From Rhamnusium bicolor (lineage: Eukaryota > Arthropoda > Insecta > Coleoptera > Cerambycidae), in the NCBI GenBank assembly GCA_029963845.1, contig JANEYF010003072.1, positions 372,001 to 436,000 of the forward strand: a stretch of DNA of 64,000 nucleotides, read 5' to 3'. Below, one piece after another: positions 28,292-42,600 of the stretch (positions within the stretch are counted from its first letter, which is position 1; every line of letters begins with the position of its first letter). Below the pieces are notes generated by a model. The model saw nothing but the letters and a program-made list of their open reading frames with translations, was not told the origin of the DNA and did not search any database. The position numbers and the translations under genes were made by a program.

Positions 28292-30531
28292 GTGAGTTAT
28301 ATATTTACTTTTTATTTTGCTAAAACTCATTGTGTTAATATTGTAGAAAGTTATTGTATTTTTCGAAAGGTAAAAGTAAAATTTTTATTTATTTTTTGGT
28401 AACGTTTGGGTCAGTGTACGGGCGAGCAAGTAATGTTGCACACCCTCTTTATTTTCGTACTTTTTAAATTCAGTATGAAAGGTATATAGAAAGTTGCAGG
28501 GATTTTGGCATTTATTTCTGGTATCATTAAAACAATAAAAGATGTGGCTATATATTTTGTTTTTCTTTTATGGAAACTATGTTATTTGGCTACTCGATAG
28601 AGAATTTATTGGGTATTTAAGAAATATATAACATTTAGACATATAGGTACAGTGTGTCCACGTTAAGGTAGACCCAAGCCTATGAAATCTTTATTTTTGA
28701 GATAATGGAATGAATTTTTTTATTGTGAAGAGCATCAAAATTTGCATACTTTTACCATATTAGTATCCTCTAGATACACACGCACAGTCTCTACATTTTT
28801 ATACCCCAAAATATTAGCTGGGTTTTTTATAAAATATCTGACATCATATAACCACAATCATGTTCAAAATTATTTGGCAAACATAAATTATATTTATTTA
28901 TTATATTTACAAATAATAATAAATACTAAAAAGTAATACTTAAATAAAGCACCAAAGTAGGGATAGTTTGATACGTATCGATACTTTAAAGTATCGATAC
29001 TTTGGGTGTTGATATTCGTGTTTTGTATCGACATTCGTACCAGTATCGATACGGTGTATCGACACAAATTAATGTAATATCGTATCGTATCATCGACATA
29101 AAATGTACAGTGCATTTGCCCCTTATCAGAATCTGACCAGTACAACCGAAAGAGACAGATTTTAAGAGGCAATAGATTTCTCGTTCTACCCCACGGCCGT
29201 GTCGAAATTCGTGTACTAATCGTCTTCATAGTAAAGACCACAGAACAGAAAAAAGGGTAAAGATCAATCAAAGAGAGATTCTATATCCCATACAATCTGC
29301 CCTTTCTTTTGGTTGTGATGATCAGGTTTAGAGTCGGAGGCGCATTCCAATTTGTAGGCCCATATCGTATAATTATTATCATTATTATTACCAATGAATA
29401 TTATCTTGATTTGCATAAATTCTTTCTACCCTAACTAACATTCCTCACTTTGCAGTTTACACTTTCAGATATTTTGTATCGATATATTGAGTTTCGATAC
29501 TTTGGGTAATGATATTTTGATGTATCGATGCTAAACATTTCGATCCGTATTGATAAGTAGTATCTATACTTTTACCTAGTATCAAACATCCCTACACCAA
29601 AGTCCTCATCCTCTCATTCTATTTAATTGACGATCAAATAAACTTCTTGATGATTTATAACTTTATATCATAAAAAGAAAGGTAAATGAGCTTTAATTGC
29701 GATTGCCTACTAGTACGAGATTTTTACTATTACCTCCACAGCCCATTATACCTCTGTTCATTATATGCCTTATGACAAATACCCAAAGCTATTATTTGAT
29801 TTTATGGAGCCGCTGATGGGCTGTGAATTCTGTTACTTTATCGATTTCTTCCTAGCTGGGTTATTTATATCTATTAAGTTTGGCACCACGTGCCTCCTTG
29901 CTTCGAAAATAATTTCATTTTGCTGGCAATTTGGCTTTTTTCTAGCCTTAAAATGACTTTCTGGTGTACTGAAAATAGTTTTCCAGTCAGGCTTTATGCA
30001 AAAATAAATTTGAAGAGGGGGCCTGTGCAAAAACGTCTTTCTACTTCCCTGTAAATGTTTTTAGAACTGTGATTTTATTTTTTCAAAATTGCTGAAGGCC
30101 AAAAATAATTTGAATAGAGGGTTCCTTACAAAAGCACATTTTACCTCCTGAAAATGCTTTTATATTGACTGAATTTGAATTGTTATTTTCCAAGTGAAAA
30201 ATAATTTTGGACAGAGAGTCCCTTGCACAGTTGGAATTTACTAGTGAGAGCAGGTAATTTGTGAAAGTGTAAAATTATTTTGACTGTCGTTAAGACCAAA
30301 AATAAAATTGGACAGGGAGTCCTTTAGATGAATGAAAAAATCCACAATCACAAAACACTTTAGAAAAACTTCTTGAAAAATTATTGTAATTCAGCAGACT
30401 GGGCGGCTTGTTGACCTACAACTTAGTTACTACTAGCCTGCCAAAAAGTTCGCGCAAGACTTCACAACTTTTCTTAATAATGGACAATTTGTAAAACAAA
30501 GAAAAAATTTTTTTAATATGTTTAAGAAAAA

Positions 30532-30621
<90 letters not shown>

Positions 30622-33600
30622 TAAAAATTTATTTTTCGATGTCCTGGTGGATTAACAAAACGATTTGGATAAAATATATTTTTTTATAAAAATTATGGGA
30701 CGATCCCTAAAACTCAAAAAAAATTTAATAAATTCTGAAACTTTGTGGCAGCCTAATAAACACCTGGGAAACTTAGAACTAGCCAAATTTTGTTGAAAAA
30801 AGAATTTTGTATCAAGTGAATTTGAATTTGAAATAAGTTAAATTTTCTAAAATAAAACTGAGGTTCGAGACTTTATCTTAACAAACCTAACTTTAATAAT
30901 TAAAAAAAAAATTGCTCTAAATTCCTAAGTATGCAAGTTGTTTCCTTACCTTACCCTAGGAAGTTTCAGACGATGATGTTTTTTAGCATAAACGCTTAAT
31001 TTTTTTATTTTTAGACAACCTACGTCCGTAGGAGCCTGTTCGAGGTTTTTTATGTTTAATAAATAAAAAACAGTGTAGATTTTAACAATAAAATCTGAAG
31101 ACTCCTCAAGCCAAAATCCAGGATAAAAGTTGTCGAAGAAGTACTCCTTGTTCTCTGTGGTGAATGTTTGAAAATTATTTTGTACGTGGTGTATCTTCGT
31201 GACTTATAGCTACCAAAAAAAATAACCCAGCCCTGTGCGTGGAGAAATTTCTTAGTGTATTTTTGATGACTTCTGGGGCCCGTGTGACATCTATACCTGC
31301 GAAACAGCCAACGAAACGAGAAACTGTCCTGAGGGCTCTAGATCAGTTTGCATTTGATAATAGAGTTCACACCCAGTTTTAAATTAATTTTTGTCGTTTC
31401 GCGGAGTGACATCGGAACTGTATGAATGCAAGTGGTAAAGCTGTCTGCCTTGAAAATAAATTTTATATTTACAGTAGTTGTGTCGTCATCTATTGCGATG
31501 TTAACATATTGTCATATTTTCAAAACGGCGTAGTAAAAATAAAATCTACCCCGCTTGAAAGCTCTGATACGCTTTCGAAAGTTCCACGTGGTTGGCCTGG
31601 CTGGTCGGCTGCACAGTATACCAAACTCCAATTTTACAAGTTTAAGTCTCATATAAACAAATCTAGGGGTTAATGAGCCGCTGTGGAAACAATGATTGTT
31701 GCCTGAAATTATCATTAATATATTGTCTGAAACTATTTTACTTTGATATTAATTGTTATTTATTTAATTGATTTTGTAAAATTATTTTTAAATGTGTGCT
31801 ACTAGTATCTTTTAAAATTCGTGTGGCAGAAATGCAGAAATTTAGCATTTACTATTTTAAGATAGCTTTGGTCACTGATGAATATTTGCCTGTGTCGACT
31901 ATTAAAATTGAAAATTTTGTGTGGCTTTTCTGAAAGCAGTAAAATCGTTCAGACTGGTTTGGACTTATTCCTTATGAAGGTCTTTATGAGTTTTGGCTAT
32001 TTTAATGTTTGTAAATTTGATTCAACCCTGCTCTTAAGATACTACTAAATTATTTTTCTATTTATCAAATAGTAATTCAAATGACTCATGTACGAATACA
32101 AAATTAATAACTTGCAATGTACTTCCTTTGTAGTACTAATTTAACTGCTACTTATGCTAAAGCATTTTGATTTATAAAGATTTTTTTCAAAGAACTACTA
32201 GCTTATCTAATTCATGGACGGTAAGTAATACGGTAATTTCTAGCTTAAATGTAATTTAATTCAACGGTTTTTATAAGATATTTCAAGTAGTTTAAGATTG
32301 GTAGTAACTCTAGAGACAAATAGTATCATGTAGTTTTTCTTGCAAAAAAAAAATTAAATTTCGTGTATTCTAATTTGTCGATTATTTTCATTGGCAACGT
32401 AAACGAAAAATCAAAATCACTAAAGGACATCCAAGATTCACAAAAAAAATGCAAGAAACGTCAAGTAAAGAAAATTAATCGTAATACTGGAGAATCTTAC
32501 CTGAAAAAAAATGGAATTGAATTTAGAAAAGTCAGATGAAATCGCCGTGTGAAAATTTGAAATGCTTCAAAAAATGTACAAAAAGTATTTCTGAAATTCA
32601 ACTTCAAAATAGATTTAAACAGTTTTGGGCCTTAGGGGACTTCACCTGGTAGAGAGACTTTATTACAAGAAATGTCAATTTGAGTCAACCAAAATGCAGA
32701 TGCATCTTAATGAATCCAAAAGCAGGAATAAACAGTAAAGTTAATTATATATATACATTTTTTTTCGAAATAGGTGAAAACGGATACAGAGTGTGTAAAA
32801 CGTTTTTCAGAAATACTTTGGATATAAGTGATGAGATGTGCAAAGGAAAAAAACAGAAACATAGAATTTATAAAATAAACGATTCTATTAAAGAAGCGAT
32901 AAAAATTTATATCAACAGTTTTGAGAGGATTGAATCACATTATAGCAGGTCTAGTACTCGTAAAGAATATATAGATGGTGGTCTCATAGTTTCTGCTATG
33001 TATAAGCTGTATAAAAAAGAACATTGAAGGTGATAAAGAGTATGGCAAACCACATATATATTCACATATCTTCAATTATCAATTCAATATTGGTTTCTTT
33101 TCTCCGAAAAAAGATCAGGTTCGGTTTATATGAAGCACCAGAATAGTTCTTTGGAAGAAAAACTTGCGATAAAAGATGATTTTGATCAACATTTTAAGGA
33201 AAAAGAGCTTTTGAGAATTGCTAAGGGAAAGATATCGAGCTTGCTAAACATAATAAAATAAATAGTATTATTTGCAAGCTATTATGCCTCTTCTTATGGG
33301 GGATGTTTCTAGTATTTTTATAAGAATAAAATGAATTGCTCAATTTTACAATATTTGACATTGTTGGCGCGAGTGTATAGCCGAAAAAGGATCAAACGAA
33401 ATAAGCAGCTGTGTGTTCAATTTTCTAAAAAATCATTTCTAAGAAAAATCAGTGACTTTTTATACAGATTATTGCTGTGGTCAAGATAAAAACCGGTACC
33501 TAGCAGCGATGTACCTCTTTTGCGTTCAGAATTACAACATATCTTATATTACCAATAAATAGCCTACAATTTGACACACTCAAAACGAAGGCGATCACAT

Positions 33601-36600
33601 GCACTCGGTTATAGAGTGCTCAAAGAATAAATTGCTCAAATCAGGACAATTATTCGTACCATTCCAACGAAATATACAACTTTAAAGGAAATTGCCAACC
33701 AACTGGGAACAAACTACAAGAAAAATATATTAGGGGAAAAAGTTTTGTGGAGAAAGATATCAATGCTGAAAATTGACAAAGAAAAACCCCATTCGATATT
33801 TTATAAAACAAGTTACGAAGTAGAAATTTGGCAAGAAATCACTATAAATTTGGGTAAGAAGTACAATACATTGAATTACAACACGTCTATAATGTTGAAG
33901 TGGGTATACCTACAGACAAAAAAAGTCTCTACTGACCCTTTGTAAAGATAAACTAATACAAAGGGACTATTTCAAATTTTACGAGACCGTAAATGCTAGA
34001 ACTGATCCCATTTCTAAAATTAATAAAAAAATGCAGAAGTGGAAGAAAATTATACAGAAACAAAGAAAAAAAAATAAAAACAACGAAGAATATGTTACAC
34101 AAAAAAAGCACTATCAAAGACCGGCTAACTAAAAAAAGAAAGTATAGTGAAACACTCTGAGACAACCAAAGTAATGATCAGACGTAAAAATAAAGAAAAA
34201 AGGAAGATCTGAAACTGTCTAGAAAATATAAAGGAAGAAATAAAAAAGGAAGAACAAATTAGTGTTAGCACTTATGAAGTTTTTTCTGGTATTTGTACTG
34301 TACCTATATTTTGATAATTTGAAATAAGTAAATGTAACTAAAAAAGTATCCCCATTTTTTATTTGACTACTTTATATTATTTAAATGTAAACCTAATAAA
34401 CATATAATAGTTAACTGTTGTAACGAAGTGATTTTATTGTATAGAATTAAGTTAGGTAACTAGGTGCTATTTGTCTGTTTTGAAAAATATTTTAACCATT
34501 GTAGTACTGCGCTTTTAATAAGTGGTATTGTCAGCTGATCATTAATAACAGTTTAATTGTTAATTATAGATAGGTAGTATTGATATGTTTTTATGAACAT
34601 TCCACATATGCCAAGTGGCCGGCAGTACGTGAATCGCGAAATGCGAAGCGCGCATTGTGCCCCGGCACCCTTGTGCCCGCGCTAACCTGAAGGAGCCCGA
34701 GACTAAAAACAATCAAGTTAGTTCCCGTCCGATCGCCAACCGAAGAACCACGCCGATCAGCACAGTAAGTAAACTCGTGAGTATAAAGAAATAGGTATTT
34801 AAATTTACTGCGGAATTATTTTAAGTCCATAAACGGGTGACGTAGCTGTAATATACCGCGCATGACTACCGTGTCTCATTTTACTTCTGCTTTTGGCAGT
34901 GTTTAGTAGCATGAGGATTCTTCAGACAAGTTAGTCTCCGTCTGACCGCCACCCGAAGCACCACGCCGACTTGGACAGTAAGTAAACTTAGCATCCGAGA
35001 ACAGTCCGTTGCTGCCGCCCGTACCGACCAGACGTGCCGACACCGACCGCTCCAGAGAGGAAGCAGCCCAGGACCCGGAAGTAGGTAGCAAGGTTTGATA
35101 AAGGTTTGGTAAATAATCGGTATTACTTGGCTGGTGAGTACTTTCCGGGCTTTATTTAGAGTTTGTGAACCGCGAGCGCTAAGACATATCCGCCTCATAT
35201 CCTTCCTTAGAACAGGAGAGCGGCCGAAGGTTGGAACTAGAACCGCGTTACACCGCGTGTTCTCCAGGCCACCTGAGCATGTAAAAATTCTGCAGGGTGA
35301 CTTAGAGGTACTTCCGTAACTGCGTGCCGGCCAGGCCACCTGAGCACGTAAAAATTCTGCAGGGTGACTTGGAGGCATCGTCCGTAATCGCGGGTCCGCC
35401 GGGCTACCTGAGCACGTAAAAAATTCTGCAGGGTAGCTTGGAGTTTGACCTTACCGTCGTCGTCTTAGATTTGCAACTATTCGGCTTGCCACTCCTTCCC
35501 CCCCTCCAACTTGAACCGCGTTATACCGCGTGCCCTCAGGCCACCTGAGCACGTAAAAATTCTGCAGGGTGACTTGGAGGTACTGTCAGTTGCCATCGCG
35601 TGTCCTCTAGGCCACCTGAGCACGTAAAAATTCTGCAGGGTGACTTAGAGGTACTTTCGTAACCGCGTGCCTGCCAGGCCACCTGAGCACGTAAAAATTC
35701 TGCAGGGTGACTTGGAGGTATCGTCCGTAACCGAGGGTCCCCCGGGCTACCTGAGCACGTAAAAATTCTGCAGGGTAGTGTGGAGTTTGACCTTATCGTA
35801 GTCGTCTTAAATTATGCCACTGTTAGGCTTGTCACTCCTTCCCCCCTCCCAACCGTAACCGCATTAAACCGCGTGCCGTCCAGGCTGCCTGAGCACGTCA
35901 TATTCGGCAGGGCGCCTTGGACATACTAGCTTTTTTCATATGATAAGTCCGGAACCATTCATCAGCCAAACGATAGTAAATAACCGCTATAGATAGACAT
36001 AGTTTGCTTGTATTGGCGCTTGCTTCCTCTCCTGGTATCCGTCCGCCGTCTGCTTATGACCGATTAATTTATCGCTGTTTACCGTTTCACCGCTTCATTC
36101 ACCGGCTTACCGTATCGCACCGCTTGACCGCCCGCTTACTGCCCCGCTCGCCCGTAGTTAAGACCGTTGTAGTATAAGTTTGTAGTATAAGTTTGTAGTA
36201 TAAGACCGCTGGTAGTATAAGACCGCTTGTAGGATAAGTTGTAGGTACTAAGGTGTATATAAAGTGTAAATGATAATTAGTGTGTAGAATAAATGTACAT
36301 ATATTGAATGAGAGTCTGTTCCTTAACTGTAGTATGTAAGTTCTCTTTTTCCCGACCCCTGGCTTAGCCGTATCTTCACTGTCGTTGCCCGGCCTCTATC
36401 GTCCCGCCGATAGAGTAAAGTGGTGTTTCTGCACTCTAAACAGAAACTGGCGCCCGAGATCTCCGTACCGTGAACACCACCGTAGTGTTGGGCGTCAAAG
36501 TGACACTTCTGCTCTTGCGTAGAGTAGCAAAGTACATCACACTGTATAAATAAACTAGTATAATATTTTGCCATAATATGGATCATTTCACCTGACTACT

Positions 36601-39600
36601 AGCTCGTGTTAAATAAATTATAAATAAATAATGAAAATGCAGTTAAGTTATAGATTTATTATTAACCACACACTTTGCCCAGAACTACCTTATATAGAAT
36701 TTGCCAAAACGAAGATTGTAAATTGTAAACGTAATTCATGAAACCTTTATTTGCTGTTTTCTCGAAACAAGGTTTTGGCAATTAGTCTAGTACGACCTTA
36801 GGACGACGATTTGTATCATAATTAGCTAATCATGACAATGTTTTATATTACAAAATTTCGTTAAATTTGATCATATTGTTTTAAAATTAATTAGCCAGCT
36901 TTTTAAGACATCTTTTATGAAACGTAATATAAGTGATATGCACTAATAGATAGATACCCATTTAAGTAGTTCTCTCGTAGAGTTTGGAATATATATTTCT
37001 TGTTTTTTGTTATAGATTGATGCTGCCACTGATCGAAGTGAAACGTTTGAATCTCTATTACAACGTAGTATTAGAGCAGCTATCGTACTTAGGAAGAGAG
37101 GTAAAAAAAGGAGATATAATAAGTGGATGTTCGAACAATCATCTAGATGCATGCGTACCAATCATAGCATCCTTTCTGATAGGTGCTATACCCTGCTCCC
37201 TAGATCCTAGTTTATCCTTTTTTGAAATAAATGAACTGATCCGACAAGTGAAGCCAAAATTAATGTTCACTATACCGGAGTCGTTAAGAGACGTAAAGGC
37301 AGCCTTAAAAAATGCAGAGTTGAATACAGAAATAGTGGTCTTCGGGCCATCGTCGAACCATACTGAATTTTCTCATTTTACGGAACCTCAGGATGAGGAA
37401 ATGGAATTTAAACCAATTACTATAAATAGTTCTGCGGAGACTGCCATAATTATTTTCAGTAGTGGTACTTCTGGTTTTCCGAAGGGAATATGTTTGAACC
37501 ATAACTACTTCATTTTCCATTCCCCGTTGATACCCCGAGCAAAAAATAATCATTTGGATAAGGAAAGAATGGCATTTGAAATGTCTAAAAGGGAAGGATT
37601 GATTAGTTTCCTTAATTACGGTTCTATGTACTGGTCATCTGCTGCGATTGGATTGTTTCTATCTGCAGTATCAGGAGTATGTAGGTTGCTTTGCAATAAT
37701 TTTGATCCTAAAGGATTTTGGTACCTTATTGAAAAGTATAATGTAAGTAAGAGGAAATATTACATATTATAAGTAGTTAGAACACGTGTTTTTCTTTTCG
37801 CAAATAGTATATGTTTAGGCAATAGAGGATATACAGGATATTTCAATATTATACTAAGAGATTTGAACAACCGATTCATCTTAAAGTGCGCAAAAAGTTC
37901 TAATAAGCAAAAGCCTATTTATGGTTTACTTCAATCTAGAAGACTGGAACTTTTTTCATTTAGCATTTTCTTAACTCTAGGACTTATTATTACTTTATTA
38001 CAGATACAATTTGAGTGTTTAAGTTGTTTGACAATTTAAGATTCATCACACAACAGAAAAAATAAAGAGGAAAGCACTATGATCTTTTGACATTACTGAC
38101 GTCTAAAAAAACACCTTGAATAATATTATAGACAATATTTTGCGACTGTGTCGTTTCAGTACAGAGTTTGGCTAGTACAAAAGTACAAAACATTTTTTTT
38201 AATCGTAATACAAAGCGAATTAATTTGGTATAAATCTTGTCCTGACCAAAATTTTCATATTTTTTAGAATGACTCGGCAACGTCACATCAAAATTGAAAA
38301 ATTCATACATCATTGAAAATAGAATTTTACACTGAATTTAACAATAGAAAAATACATAAGATGTTCCATTTAAAAAAATGACCTTGAAGTTGCTCCACTG
38401 TAGCGAGTCACATATGTATATACCGAAGTATTCTTAAAATGTGCATATTTTAACACTACACCATTTTCATAAAAGATTTGTTTTCCGATATTGAACTTTA
38501 AAGCACTATGAGCAACCGTTTATATTGAGAGGCAATGGGAAGCGATTGTTCTCGTTTTGTATATTAGTTCCTATAGGTCGATAGAAGTTTTTTTCTACAA
38601 CAGTTTCACTGCCAGCGAAACGAACTCCCAGAAATTGAAAACAGATAAAAATTAGCTAAATTAATCAGAAGTTATATCATTTGTTCTGCAGTTTAGGTTT
38701 AATTACCATTAAAAATCTAAATTATCAATTGTTGTGAGACGGTTTTATTGCATTTGTAATATTTATCATTATTTGTGGACAAGGTTTGTTGATATAAATG
38801 CATTACTTACATCGTGACAAAATGTGTGAATGAAGAAAATCTTGCAATTTTACTTTACTTAGAGTGGAAAAAATAGAACGCTTCGAATGTTTGTTTTTTT
38901 GCATTCTAAATTCAGATATGCCAACAAAAAAAAAAGAAATAACATACAATAGAGCAGCGGGAAATAATTTATTTACACTGCAACAACAAAATAGAGTTAT
39001 TCTTATTTATAAGAATATTTAAAAATGTATATAACAAAAATTTTTATCTTGATGTGGAAAATGCATAGAACCGAGTACAGTTATGCATACATTTTTGCAA
39101 AAAACGAAGAGGATCAGTAAATTTCTAACCAAATATTATGGAGGGATAAAACTAATTTTTCAAAAACGGAACGTTAATGGACAATAGAGAATAATAGATT
39201 TAGTGCCAGAAAACTAAAAAACCATTCTAGGAATAATCATTTTAAATCTCGAGTTTTCGTAAACGTGCAATTAATAAATAAATTGTCAAGGCCTACTTCT
39301 CTTTAGCAGAACTTATTTTAACTTTATTTACTAAAGAAAAATTTGCCTTCTGGTTAGGCAGAGATGGTTGAAAATGATGTTATGTCCACACTCTGTTACC
39401 CATAATTGTCTTCAATACGCAGCTGTCGTATTAGTTGGGATCTCCATTTTTTTTGTGCTGAGCGTTTTTGAAAACGTGTTGTTTTAAACGGCATTTACCA
39501 CGTAAATGACGTCAAAAACTACACGTTTTCAAAAGTGCTTAACACAATTACAGATAGAGAATACCCTCCCTTTGTTTTGCAGTACTTTACAATCTGCAAG

Positions 39601-42600
39601 TACGTCTGTGAGGTTCATGCATTAAAATTTCTTACCGTTACTAAATCTCATGTACGATGCAGAATCCATATATCTTTGTATAGGCATCTTTCAGTAACAC
39701 TGATGTAGTTTTCCACGAAACATCAGAACACCATATAATGCAACCGACGTGCGTTTCGCCAACCAAGTTGGCATCATCTGGAGATAATTAAAACTAACCT
39801 CATGCTAACAATGTATCCTATTTATACCAAAAATTTTCACGGTTTGGTGAACCGTGACCCACTAACCAATAAATCGGGCTATTTGAGATTGGCCCTCTTT
39901 TACTATTCATACCATATTTTTACACTGTTTGATTTCCAAGCTTCCAAATGCATCCAGCTGTCTAGTATTTGTTACATTCCTAACTAATCCTAAATTGCTT
40001 ATATATATTTTATGGTTGTTCTCAAACGCATGTTGGGTAACACTAGACATCTGTTCTACCATATTTGAGATGGGCCATATGCTCTTTGAATCTAGCTTGA
40101 TTTGATCGCCTAGTTTGTCCAACATGCTTTTGAATAAAGTCATTACAGCTAATTTCGTAAATCCCCCACTTTACGTTTGTTTCAATTTTGTCTTTTGGAT
40201 TGCCTAAAAGCTGTTGTAGTTTATTTCCCGATTATTGAACCACTGTTATATTTATATCTTTAAATATCTTACTAGTACCACGGGGTGAATCGAGGATCAA
40301 ATGAAATCGATATAAATTTCGGATTTTCTCTTTCATTTTGAAAGGTCGAGGAATTTCGAAGTGTGTCTGTAAATTTTCATTTCCTAATTATTTTATTAAT
40401 TAAACTTACATAATATGCATTACTCGCAGCTATATCATTAATCAATGCCTCTTCTTTTTCAAACCTCTCCTTATTAAGGGGGAAGCTTAATAGACGATGG
40501 ACTAGAAAATTAAAAATCGCCATTTTGTGTTGAGCACAATGGTCCTTAGGGATGTATCTTAAAGTACTGGTATCTTTACTGTATATGTCAAATTCTAACT
40601 TATTGTCACTATTTCTAGTTATAGTTGAGGAAACCTATATTGTGACGGGACGTGCGGGGCAAGACGCGACATGCAGGCGGGAAATGTATAACACATGACA
40701 TGTTCCGTCTTTTACACCGTTACATTAAAGCGAGGACGATGAATGTTGTGTTTGCTGGCACGCGACCAAGGCGGAGTTTAGCGCACATGTTGTGATACTT
40801 CAGGGCCGCACTTAATTTTGTTACCGAATCAATCTAGCAGTGCTGATATATTTGTATGTATAATATTATAAGATAAATAAGAATTATTTAATATCTCTTT
40901 ATTTGCTGGCGTGTTTTTGAAAATATTTTAAAAAGGTTATCGTGTTGAAGTGAGTTGTGTAATAGTGTAATATGAGTAATAATTATTCTATATCTGTCTA
41001 TTTGCTGGTGTGTTTTTGAAAATAATTTAAGAAGGTCATCGTGTTGCAGTGAGTTGTATAATAGTGTAATATAAGTAATAATTATTTTATATCTGTTTAT
41101 TTGCTGGTGTGTTTTTGAAAATAATTTAAGAAGGTCATCGTGTTACAGTGAGTTATGTAATAGTGTAATATAAGTAATAATTATTTTATATCTGTTTATT
41201 TACTGGTGTGTTTTTGAAAATAATATAAGAAAGTATTTGATGTAAATTCGGCCGTGGGAGGCCTCTACGTCTGCATCTTATTGTGTTTGTGAAAATAAAG
41301 TGATAGTGATTACAGTGATAAATAAAATCAAAGTTCATTAGTGTTTTCAGTAAGAAAAAATCGGTAACAAGCGAAAGAAATTTGCCTTAATGTTTTCAAT
41401 AATCTTTTTTATAATAATCATTTGAGTTGCAAATTTTTTTAATGGAACATGACCTCTCTTGTGAGGAAAGTTATAAAAAAGCACAACGGTGAAGTTCTGC
41501 AAACAAAAAAATTATGAGAAGAAGTATATTATAGATAATGTAACGGAGAGATATGGCCACAAAGTGTTGAGATTACCGCCATATTTCTGTATTTCCAACC
41601 CGATTGAATTCATTTGGTGTAAATTGAAGAAAAATATGAGAAAAGGAAATATTTTTCCGAAATTCGATAAAAAAAGTCGTAGAGTTAATTCAAAATGAAG
41701 TGTTGAAAATTAACAAGAAAGATTGGGAAAAAAGAATTAGGAAAGTAATTACAATTGAGGATGGTTATTAAAAAATTGCCAAATTTCGTATATATAGTGG
41801 AAATAAATTTATTATAAATTTGAACGAGGATAGTAGTTCATCTGAAATTGAAGAAGAAAGAGAGAAGAGCGAGGATTTAGAGGAAGAAACAATGTGAGGT
41901 GAGGTAAAGTGAAGTGATGTGAAGTGAAGAAGTGAATCAACTGCATTATTTAATTTCGTTTTTGTGCTTTCGTAGTTCAGTGCTTGAGAAACATTCTCTT
42001 CAGGATGTTATTATTTATTAATGTTATTATTTTTTTTTTCATTTTGACAACAATACGTCTCTGTTTTTATTGTAGTAATAACTTTACTATTAGAATTTAT
42101 TTTTAGTTCTTTTATTGAGAAAAATATTTGCTTCTGTTACTATTTTGAGAGTATATTTTTTGTTTTTATTTTGTTCTTAAAGGTTTCTTGTTACTTTTTA
42201 AATAATCTCTTTATTCTACACTAATATTCCATACCCATCCTTTCCTGGCAAGAAATGCTATTACCTCCTCGCGGTTATCGCTGGGTAATAACAATTGAAC
42301 TTGAATACTGTAACTGTATGTGTAGTCAATACGTTCAATTCAATACTTTTAATTCAAGTTAATAATTTTTTGTACAATAATTGTTAAATTGTTGCTAGCT
42401 AAACTGAGCATAAAAACCTACATAAAAAAAGTAAACGAACGAACAATACAGTTAAATCCGGATCTGCGTTCCTTAGCGTCTTACTCCGGACGTTTCCTCA
42501 ACTATAATAATACATCTAAAAATAGTAGTTGTCCAGAGTCTTCAATTTCATATGTGAATTTAACTTACGTGAAACGACTGTTTAATTTAGAAACAAGGTT

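Noticed and set aside
31422..31673. An 83-codon plus-strand frame in synthetase intron 1
   Set aside because: No domain similarity and no regulatory or splice support; likely chance.
34881..35378. A 165-codon minus-strand frame, the longest non-gene frame near the LTR
   Set aside because: It spans GC-rich LTR sequence and the 68-bp repeats, has no family resemblance, and the LTR signals are on the other strand.
35262..35930. Regular 68-base array resembling a CRISPR layout
   Set aside because: The spacers are themselves repeated, the genome is eukaryotic, and the array lies in an LTR.
36984..37015. Extension of synthetase exon 2 upstream to the start of the open frame
   Set aside because: It crosses the acceptor gttatag and is in the shifted frame; IDAATDRSE directly continues exon 1.
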